Shown here: positions 55,979-64,000 of the stretch, piece after piece | How positions within the stretch are numbered: position 1 is the stretch's first letter | Layout: every line of letters begins with the position of its first letter | Origin: Isoetes taiwanensis | Taxonomy: Eukaryota; Streptophyta; Lycopodiopsida; Isoetales; Isoetaceae | Length of the DNA stretch: 64,000 nucleotides | Assembly (NCBI GenBank): GCA_021234155.1 | Contig: JAJEKV010000206.1 | Span: forward strand, 992,001 to 1,056,000 | Direction: 5' to 3' | Translations under genes and position numbers: made by a program | Notes under the pieces: model-generated | The model's database searches: none | Seen by the model: only the letters and a program-made list of their open reading frames with translations | What the model was told of the DNA's origin: nothing

Positions 55979-57109
55979 TTGATCTGCTTGTTTTACTTGA
56001 TCCGATTCAGCTATGGAGATTTGTTCCGGCGCAAAAAATTTATTATGGGTATTATTCTTCATCCTCGCATCATTACTCTTGCCAAAAAAACAGGTGCCTT
56101 AAATCATCTAACGGATATCGAGGCTCTCAGGCGCATTAAATCTGCCATAGATCCAGTAACAATTCATCCTGCTTCTTGCCTTGGTTCTTGGAATTTTTCC
56201 GTCGATTCTTGTTATGCAAAGCTCTCTACATTTTTCATCTACGGCATTCGCTGCAATTTTTCTTCTCAAAGGTAAGGTTATCGGCCTGGTCGAGGCCGAT
56301 AAACAAAAATGCATGAGGCTGTATGTTCGATGCCAGATACGGCCCTCGACCTTACGTGCCAAATATTTGGCGAGGACGTACAACCGAGGTCACGCATTTT
56401 TGGTTATCGGCTGAGGCAAAGACCGATAACCACCTTATCGGTCTGATAACTAATTATCTCCTAGTACTAATAACTAGTTATCACTCCTAGGAGTGATAAC
56501 TTAATTATAGGACTCTCCCTTTACACTCGAGAGTCCAATAAGGCGTGTAATCGAGCTTGCTTTAGACCGACATGGCTACAGGAGCCCTGTTTCTCCATTC
56601 ATTTCAACAATGTCTGCCTTGTAGTTTTTTGACATATTAGGAAATGCATTCTGTGGCCCTCTTTCAGCCTCAATATCTCGATTATCTTCCCTGGTGAAGG
56701 TTGAAGCCTTATGAAATAATATTTCTGGTCATATTCCTGCAAAATAGGCAATCTACCAAGACTACAGTATCTTTCCCTCTCAAGGAACAGAAATATCGGC
56801 TTTCTGCCAAGATCAATCGGCTCTTTAAAACTTCTACGATGATTATACATTTTTTCTAACGAATTGGGAGGCGACCCTCCTGCTCTAGACGTCCTAAAAA
56901 GCCTGCAATATTTCGATGCAAGCAATAATCATTTTGGTGGTTTTCCACCTAATATGATACAGCTTTTGCTCAGAAATAACAGAATTGGAGGGGAGCTTCT
57001 CGTGCTAGCTTTAACCCGTCTTTACAGTCTGGAAGTTTTTGATTTTAGACATAATCAGATATATGGTCACATTCCTTCCGCATTATGCCTTCTTTGCAGC
57101 AGCTAATTC
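55979..57109 (+). pseudogene. Leucine-rich-repeat protein relic, cut by a copia LTR
   Basis: The first block (55979-56271) ends in DIEALRRIKSAIDPVTIHPASCLGSWNFSVDSC, the cap that precedes plant leucine-rich repeats (A-L--IK-A--DP ... L-SWN-S-DPC), and stops at a donor, CAAAG|GTAAGG. A foldback element follows. From about 56715, NNISGHIPAK, then after a one-base shift IGNLPRLQYLSLSRNRNIGFLPRSIGSLKLL, a stop, LKSLQYFDASNNHFGGFPP and LLLRNNRIGGELL give four to five repeats of the LxxLxLxxN-xxGxIP type. The coding sequence ends abruptly at 57109, where a copia LTR begins. Intact relatives are secreted or membrane-bound receptors. Frameshift, stop and truncation show this copy is dead. No kinase domain was found. 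Confidence 0.75.
56272..56470. mobile_element. Foldback sequence in the LRR relic
   Basis: TTATCGGCCT GGTCG AGGCCGATAA (56278-56302) is a perfect hairpin. GATAAACAAAAATGCATGAG (about 56299) pairs with CACGCATTTTTGGTTATC (about 56391-56408), closing over GCCAAATATTTGGC. Further palindromes, TCACTCCTAGGAGTGA and CTAATAACTAGTTAT, follow to about 56505. The arrangement is a foldback or MITE insertion beginning at the presumed intron donor. No clear target duplication was found. Confidence 0.65.
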
Positions 57110-57352
57110 CGTTGGAATGTGTTTATAATACATCCATATATGTCTATATATAGGTCATTGTCTATTGATAGTTCATGGAGCTAAAAGGATCTTTGCCTAT
57201 TCGCCCTTCATTATTGTATAAAAGAGTATATACTCTTCATGAATTACACATTCATTTTGGAATTACCTTGTGTTCTTTCTGTCTCGATCTCTTTGTTCTT
57301 GCTGCGTCACTTTAGTCCTTGCATGTTATATTTCCAACATGGTATCAGAGCC
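57110..57352 (+). mobile_element. Ty1/copia LTR with primer-binding site
   Basis: 230 bp (57110-57339) begin CGTTGGAA (expected TGTTGGAA) and end TTCCAACA, the short inverted ends of an LTR. A TATA-like TTGTATAAAAGAG lies near 57214. Immediately after the LTR, TGGTATCAGAGCC (57340-57352) is the plant copia primer-binding site complementary to initiator tRNA-Met. No gag or pol follows and no second LTR was found, so this is the truncated 5' end of an element. It interrupts the LRR coding sequence to its left. Confidence 0.88.
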
Positions 57353-58091
57353 TGGTTCGAGTTCATGGATACTGCAAGGATTGATCGAAAACTTTTTGTC
57401 GAAACAAAAGCTTCAAAAGAGCTTCAGAGGAAAGATGAAAGGTAACACGAAGGTAACGGCGACCATCTTTCTTCTTTCCATAATGCACATATATTGACAG
57501 AAAGAATAGAATAATAGGTCGAATTTTGAAGGATGTATCTCTCTTAATATAGCTCAGATTTCTACGAGCTTTGAACTAGGTTGATTTCCCTAATTTCGGA
57601 CTTTTTCTGCTCGTTGCTGCATAACGGAGCGTATGCTAGAATCTTTTGTCTCAAGAACCGACAGGGGTTTTGTAGTGTTAAAAGACTTCCTTTCCGTTGT
57701 TGGACTCTGATGTTCTAAACTTTCCTACAGATGAAGCTTTGATGAGGTCCAACATGCCATGTTTGCAACAATCTGAGAGTTTGAAAAAGGAGCAGCATCT
57801 GCAACAAGCAAAAGGTTTGCTTTTCAACTCCAAGCTGGAAGGTGAAAGATTTAATTTCCTAAAAAGATTGCAAAGGCTGTGTTTATAACTGCTGCAATGG
57901 TATCAGATGGACAAAGAGCATTCGACACGTGTTCTCAGCAGAGGTAATTAAGAATGCCCTCTAGAATTAGGTTTAAGTTGGAATAAGTAACTTAGCAGCC
58001 CTTTGAAAACACTATTTGGGCTGGTTGCAGGTTGTGAATAATCGACTATGTTCATGAGAAGTGAAAGATTGACTATGTAGTGGGACTGCAG
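57353..58091. other. Copia internal remnant and possible exon
   Basis: Up to about 57690 there is unrecognised sequence, presumably retroelement leader. At about 57732-57813 an AG-to-GT bounded open block reads DEALMRSNMPCLQQSESLKKEQHLQQAK. It could be an upstream exon of the hydrolase relic that follows, but similarity is weak. Confidence 0.35.
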
Positions 58092-58768
58092 GTGATAACT
58101 GCAGATGATTTGTTAGTCAAGGCTCAGAGATTTGTGTACCAGAATGGAAATTCAAAACTGCCCACAGCTCTGGAGTTTGACAAGGGCCTCATCAAGGGAG
58201 CTATTTTTCAACCAGAGTCCTGCAAAGGTGAATGAAATTCTCTTTATTTCTTATTGCAGTTCAGAAACAATGCGTAGAGTTTTGTTATAGTAGTTCATAA
58301 GTTCATTCCATTGATTTATTGAGTATTGGGCAAGGCTGGCTTGATTTTTTTCGCTTTTTATACTAAGCCTCACAGAACTACGATGGTTTACTTCACCCAC
58401 TTGAGCAAATGGATATCAATGGATATGGGTCCTTTTAAAAGCGAAGCCAAAGTTTGCTTTTTGAAAGGCTTTTTTGTTTTTTGCAGGTTGTAGCCTTGAC
58501 AACTATAGCAATGAAACCTGTTCCATTTTCATCCATATTGGACAAACTCAGTCTGACAGACGGAAATTACGGCAGCATAAGGCGTTTCTTTATTGAGACA
58601 ATGGATGACCATGCATTGCCACTTTTCTTGCAACATCGAGTGATTGAAGCGAATCCAGCAGAGAGGGTTTTCAAACTAAAAGGTAGCGATCATTCGCCAT
58701 TTTTTTCGAAGCCACAGTCCCTCCACAAGGTGCTGGTTGAAATTGCATCTCTGCCCAAACTAAATTGA
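58092..58768 (+). pseudogene. Methylesterase-like alpha/beta hydrolase, C-terminal part
   Basis: Exon 58092-58227 reads VYQNGNSKLPTALEFDKGLI and GAIFQPESCK. Exon 58487-58768 reads VALTTIAMKPVPFSSILDKL then YGSIRRFFIETMDDHALPLFL, VFKLKGSDHSPFFSKPQSLH and LVEIASLP. The combination matches the C-terminal third of plant methylesterase 11-type proteins, which hydrolyse methyl esters of small hormones; GSDHSPFFSKPQ holds the catalytic histidine. The nucleophile serine region is not found upstream. Joining the two exons at the visible GT and AG sites leaves them one base out of phase with the expected KD/VAL junction. The copy is therefore 5'-truncated and probably dead. It lies after a copia insertion, which may mark the break. 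Confidence 0.7.
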
Positions 58769-59245
58769 TATGAAGCAATTCAGAAGAAAAATAGTGCTGA
58801 TACAAGGTCTACAAGTTAGATATAGGTTAAATAACAAGCCATTGATCAGAAGCAATTTACAATTGATGCGGGAATATACCATAGGTTATAGAAGAATTGC
58901 ATGTCCGTGCTAGCATGTGGGCTACGTCACTAGAACGAGAAAAGCCTTTGTCCTTTTGCTTAAGAAGCTGGCATTTGGAAACCGTCTACTCTTTTGTCGA
59001 TTTGGGTAGGACTAGAAATTCCTCTGAGCTGAAGGAACATGGTCAGCTTGCCATTAAATCCTTTTTCTGATGTCTGTGAAAGTCACATCAGCTTCAAAAA
59101 ATATGACAAGCTATGGTTATCTGCATGGCTCACAGTGTGATGAGATTGGTCCATCTACACCGTTTGTCTTTCCAAGAATATCAGGATGCGCTTCTTATAT
59201 AATAAACAAATGAAATAATCCTTGCAAGAGGTTGCAGTGTACATA
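58769..59245. other. No gene seen
   Basis: Probable 3' flank of the hydrolase relic. No recognisable feature. Confidence 0.4.
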
Positions 59246-59894
59246 TCTATAATATAAGAAAGCTTTCCTTGGACCAGTAGTTTTTTACTCTTCCTTTTCT
59301 CCCTCAAGCAATGGAAAATTTTAGTACTTCTGAGCCGTGTGCATTGGAGAAGGAAAATTTAACTTCAATCCATTTTCCAAGATATTTTTGGGAAGTTTAT
59401 ATGAATTGCAATACATAAGTGCACGAACTCATATAAATATTGACCAAGTGCACGAAATGTTGGCCATTGTCTTGCTAGAACTATGTATTAGAACCATGAG
59501 TGAATTATGTAGTAGAACTATTGAGTATAAATCAGTCCTAGAGCACCATATCATTTCAGATCTGACATCCCCTGCTGCCCTCCTACTTCTAGTCTTTCAT
59601 AACTGTCAAGTTGGGGTATATACCTTGCATCTCCAAATGTTTATTGTTGTTCCTTTGTAGAACAACTTGATAATGAAGCACTGCTCCATAGCCTGTGGCA
59701 CAGTCGAAAGATATAAAAATCCCCCTTTGCATTTCAAGAACATCTCTCGCACGATTCCAAAGATATAAAATCCCCTTTTGCATTCCAAGAACATCTTTCA
59801 CACCATTCCACAGATATACAAACCCCCTTTTCCAGGAGTTAGTCGGGGAAGAGAAATGTTCGCGGCGGCCTTGGCCGCCGCGATAAATTTCTTG
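59246..59894 (+). mobile_element. Probable non-autonomous Helitron-like element, 649 bp
   Basis: The left end TCTATAATATAAGAAAG (59246 on, preceded by A) resembles the plant Helitron 5' consensus TCTATACTATAWAAAG. The right end has a perfect 10-bp stem, CGCGGCGGCC TT GGCCGCCGCG (59861-59882), then ATAAATTT and CTTG (59891-59894), followed by T. The hairpin-AAATT(T)CTTG-T end is shared with the large Helitron at 24419-24448, although the stem sequence differs. It contains a tandem repeat but no Rep/helicase. Confidence 0.55.
59698..59832. repeat. Tandem repeat, unit about 55 bp, 2.5 copies
   Basis: AGATATAAAA(A)TCCCC-TTTTGCATT-CAAGAACATCT recurs at about 59709, 59761 and 59813, inside the probable non-autonomous Helitron-like element. 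Confidence 0.85.
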
Positions 59895-60099
59895 TATGGT
59901 TAAGAATAACAAATTTTTCAAGTTTTAGAGGAGCATGAGATGAAGTATAAAGCTCCTATGCATGTTTATTCTTATTTTATAAGGAGCTAGATAATGTGAC
60001 TTATGGTATGGTGCAGGGTCTACAAAAATTCCTAAGCCATTAAATAAAAGGTTTATCATTTTCTATCTCAATGGAGTTTGGGAAACAAACTTCAAAAAG
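59895..60099. other. Short unique stretch
   Basis: No feature is recognised between the Helitron-like element and the ~430-bp repeat. Confidence 0.3.
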
Positions 60100-60722
60100 A
60101 ACCCCCTATTATTGTGCGACATATTCTAAATGAGGTGCACCTGGACTACCACAGTCTTTGGATCCATCGACCCTACGGCCCAGATCGTATGTTGAAGCCT
60201 CTTGGCACCTCTCGTTTTGCTTATGATTATTTATAATTGGAGGTGCCTATGATTTTGAAATATAAAATATGAGTTCGCCTAAGGTTTTGAGGGAATATCG
60301 AACCTTTATACAACTTTGCTTAAGATTTTAGAATATGAAATACAGAGGCTTGATCCTCTACCAAAATAACTTAATGTCCTAATAAGACTACTTTAACTAA
60401 TATATCCAGTGAGCTAATGTGATTATTTTTTATTTTGAATCAATGTTTTTTTTTACCAATGCATTCAATTGTTTTAGAGATATATGGTCTATGGTTTCAG
60501 GAATTTTCATTTTTATATGCATATCAAATTCCCCTAGAACCCCATGTTATTTTGCGACATATTCTAAACGAGGTGCACCTGGACTACCATAGTCGTTGGA
60601 TCCGTCGATTCTACGGCCCAGATCGTACGTTGGAACCCCTGGGCACCTCTCTCTTTCGCTTATTATGGTTTAAGGAATTGTCATTTTTCAAATCCATCTA
60701 GAACCCCTTGTTATTGTGCAAC
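60100..60722. repeat. Dispersed ~430-bp repeat, location 2
   Basis: One full unit (about 438 bp from ACCCCCTATTATTGTGCGAC to ACCCCATGTTATTTTGCGAC) and a second, internally deleted unit ending at ACCCCTTGTTATTGTGCAAC. The sequence is more diverged than the copies at 37611-38470. Confidence 0.9.
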
Positions 60723-63357
60723 ATACTCACCCCCCGTGTGAATATGCACCCAAACAAAAGGGGGTTTAAGGGGGAATTTAATTTTAATGCGTGTAATGTA
60801 ATGGTTTGTGTTATAGCTTAAAAATTTTTTTTGCCCCTTCGGGGCCAAAAACAAACAACGTTACATGACACTTGGATGAGTTGATGTTGTGAATATAAGC
60901 AATATAAGCTAAAAATCCATAAACGTGAATAAAACTCAAAATATGAGTTCTATTATTAAGGGGGGAGTATAATTAGAGTTGTTGGAGATTATTAATGATT
61001 TATGTTATCAAAAGATTTGAAGGCAAACAGGAAAAAAAAGACTTCAAAGAGGAAAATAAAGACTTCAAGCATCTGTTTCAAGCATATGTTACAAGAATAT
61101 TGAATAATTCAATAACTTAATAACTCTTGAACAATATAATCTTTTTTCATTACCTCGATATGTTTGTAATCGATTGAACATTTGTGAATGGTTCATTCAA
61201 GTATCAAAGAACTTGCATTGATCCTTTGACATCCACCATATTGAAGGTCTAATATATGATAGCCATTTGTATACGATAATATCTAGAATATATTGCCTTG
61301 CCAGCAGATCTAATGCTTTACTCCATTATAAAGAAGCTAGTAATTTATGTCTGCATATCATATCATGAATTTGAGTGCTGCTTGACAAGGTTGTAGATGC
61401 TGATATTCTACTATTGCTTCCAGCTCCAAGACGTTGAGTTGATTATATCCGTGTCTTCGTACCAGCAAAGAAACATAGAAAACTGGCTTCTGCACTGCAA
61501 ATAAACAAATAGAAGTCTGCATAGAGAATTTTAGATTACTGAATACAAGAGATCACGTATATTACTATCCCAAAGCACAAGATAGGTTTTCTCCATTCAG
61601 CAAGAACTCATATCACTTTGGTTTTCTTTTATTTCTTACCTGCTCTGCGAATTTTAGACCTTCCCCTTTTGCAATATTTGATGAAGCAAAATATCCAAGA
61701 CGCCCTAAGAACACTTTAACAGATGATTTGACAGAATACTTGATATCTCGAGATAATGTCGCTAGATGTATTCAGCATCAAAAACAAAGTCTGAGGAGAC
61801 CCTTGTATTCCAAGACCGGTGAAACCAAAGACTCACGATTCAAAACATCAATATATGCGATGTAAACCAAGATTTGGACAAAAATGATGACCGTATCCAT
61901 CTTCTTTTTTTTGCACAAAAGCCACGACCACCAAGTATTTTCATCTTGAAACTCAAGCTACATGCATCCACAAATTATGGTTAAAATCGCTGGATCAAGG
62001 AACATAAATATAAAATGCTTTCGGCTTACATTATTAATCATCTCTTACGTCAAATAACACGGAAAATTTTGATCATTCCTTTGCTGAAAAGTTTAGAATG
62101 CATTGGCTCCATAAAATGCTTCCATGAGCTTGTTTTTACGCTATAACTGTTTTTGGCCTTGTTCATCTCAACCTTAACCTAAGCGATGACGATTTTTAGC
62201 AAAAAGATGCAAGATGCCCAATTTCAAATTAGGAAGTAGTAAACACCGGATAGTTAATTGAAGTCCACGGTCGAGAGCATGTGACGCGTTTCCGGACCGG
62301 ATGCGGTGGTGATGGCAAAATTATGTGGGGCAATTGACACTTTCCTTTGGTAAAAGGGCAGTTGACATTCCTCTGCCAGTCCATTTCTAGACTATGTCCT
62401 ACATCAACTGTATCGTTAATCTTTCCCTTTTCATCACATATCCCCACAATAATATTCTCTAACTTTCTGCCAACTAGAAATTTGCTTGGTATCTGTTCAA
62501 ATACAAAGAAATTATCAGTAAGATAAAGATTATATGTGATGCATCCTCAAATACATTGATGAGTTTACCTCGGTTAAATTTTGCGGACTTGACTAATAGT
62601 TCTAAAAGTGATTTTCGTCAAGCTTTTGTCTCCATTTTCGGACCAGATTTCAATTGCACCTAGCATAGTAAACGACTTAAGAAAAATAGCTCTAATGTTT
62701 CTGGATGTTATGAAGTGACTAATTCTTTTCATTCAATCCAAACATCTGCCTGTGCTCACCCAACAGCAATAGTCCAACCTATTCGCCAACTACAATACGA
62801 AAATCGTAAGCATTTTATCTTCGTGAGGAATCAACATTTTTATACTGGCACAATGTTCTGCATGATCTGGCCTATATCATCGTGTCCTATAACAGAAGCT
62901 CGCACCCTGAGACTCTGCCCTTGCGGCCCCTACCCTGCCCTGTAAACGCCGAAGCTGCCGAAATACAAAAAAAGGGTTGTTCCATGCATCTCAGTACTAA
63001 AGAAAAGGGATTTTATGGGTGCTTCATACCTGAAGAATGAATTGTGAGAAAAGCACCATACCAAAATGTAGTAGGCTGCTCAAACAAAGTCCTGTTAACT
63101 TTTGCCTTGCCAAGCCGTGAGAGAAGAACATGTAGAAGCACAATCCTCGAACAATCAAGTAACCCTAAAATACCTTTGTTCGATGTTTGCATGCTTGAAT
63201 TGTGATATTCTTAGAAATCATAGGCATAACCATTGAATAACGCCAAAATTAATGTGAAGGTATGTGCACTCTAGATGTACCGATTAGTACATCTCACGAA
63301 ATACAGTCATCAAATCATATAAAAACCTTCGTAAAAAGTGTATAAAAATACAAAAGA
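60723..63357. other. Long intergenic tract, no gene recognised
   Basis: A small perfect hairpin, GCCCC TTC GGGGC, lies at about 60833-60845 after a T-run. The rest is AT-rich with stops in all frames. The open frames at 62229-62447 (minus) and 62715-62945 (plus) show no family motif. Confidence 0.4.
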
Positions 63358-63823
63358 AACCCCCTGTTATTATGCTACATATTCTAAACGAGGTGCACCT
63401 TGGACTACCATAGTCGTTGGATCCGTCAATTCTACGACCCAGATCGTATGTTGGAGCCTCTGGGCACTTCTCTTTTTGCTTATGGTCATTTATGATTGGA
63501 GGCGCCTATGATTTTGAATATAAAATACGAGTTTGTCTAAGGTTTTCAGGGAATATCGAACCTTCATACGACTTTGCCTAAGATTTTTGAATGTGAAATA
63601 TGGGACCTCGAACCTCTACCAAAATAGCTCAATGTCCTAATAAGACTACTGTAACCAATATACCCAGTGAGCTAATATGATTATTTTTTATCTTGAATCT
63701 ATGTTTTCTTTATAACAATGCATTCAATTATTTTAGAGATATATGGTCTATGGTTTCAGGGATTGTAATTTTTACATCCATATCAAATGCCCCTGGAACC
63801 CCCTGTTATTGTGCTACATATGG
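63358..63823. repeat. Dispersed ~430-bp repeat, location 3
   Basis: One unit of about 439 bp bounded by CCCCTGTTATTATGCTACAT (63361) and CCCCTGTTATTGTGCTACAT (63800), with the same internal landmarks as at 37611 and 60100. Confidence 0.9.
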
Positions 63824-64000
63824 ATATAGAAAAATATAATTTGTATTCCAGCTGTGCCGATTTGGTCACAACATGGCAGACTTCATCGGGTTGTGCATTT
63901 ATCAGCCCTGAGCTAATCAGGTAAAAGTATGCTTCTTGTTTTTGTTTTGTAGATAGATCTTCTTGTGGCTCATGCTCTGGCCCTGGGCTAGTGGGGTAAA
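63824..64000. other. Window end, no feature
   Basis: No recognisable feature. GCTCATGCTCTGGCCCTGGG near 63970 ends the window. Confidence 0.3.

Noticed and set aside
1-64000. CRISPR arrays, bacterial operons, phage or viral genes
   Set aside because: The tandem repeats have no spacer pattern. Introns and plant gene families show this is plant nuclear DNA; no viral gene was recognised.

Overview
The window looks like nuclear DNA of a land plant, most likely a fern or a related seed-free vascular plant with a large genome. The evidence is GT-AG introns, a plant-type cytosolic glutamyl-tRNA synthetase, several PLS-class pentatricopeptide repeat (PPR) genes, an Argonaute relic, plant-type Helitron, hAT and copia pieces, and low gene density (about two clearly intact genes in 64 kb). 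The species call is inference; no marker gene fixes it.

Layout. 1-1135: a 19-bp minisatellite with a 240-bp higher-order unit. 1878-5033: a multi-exon gene of unknown function with an in-frame TGA. 5450-6530: a decayed, intron-containing Argonaute PIWI region. 6900-7500: degenerate tandem repeats. 9228-9480: a PPR scrap. 10491-16306: copy A of a duplicated head-to-head PPR pair. Its left gene is reduced to a 5' stub, its right gene (13088-16306) is intact, and nested transposons sit between them. 16644-24448: a decayed autonomous Helitron with AT-hook exons, a Rep domain and a Pif1-type helicase. 27027-30235: an intact seven-exon glutamyl-tRNA synthetase on the minus strand, which shares a 127-bp upstream region with a possible small gene at 30363. 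31738-32179: nested inverted-repeat elements. 33440-34890: a segmental tandem duplication. 35061-37610: copy B of the PPR pair, where the left gene is long but frameshifted and the right gene is cut off after its 5' end. 37611-38470, 60100-60722 and 63358-63823: a dispersed repeat with a unit of about 430 bp. 43860-46800: two opposed Helitron 3' termini flanking a tandem array of 300-376 bp units. 47337-48230: a tandem duplication and hairpins. 50471-54010: hAT transposase remains arranged as a long inverted repeat, plus a 121-bp MITE. 55979-57352: a leucine-rich-repeat gene relic cut by a copia LTR. 58092-58768: the C-terminal part of a methylesterase-like hydrolase. 59246-59894: a probable non-autonomous Helitron-like element.

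No single pathway links the genes. The intact genes serve cytosolic translation (glutamyl-tRNA synthetase) and, by family, organelle RNA processing (PPR). The rest records transposition, duplication and decay. The most informative signals are the complementary decay of the duplicated divergent PPR pair, the roughly 0.95-kb-arm hAT inverted repeat that could act as a small-RNA trigger, and a terminal-inverted-repeat family flanked by ACGT whose empty site is preserved elsewhere in the window.
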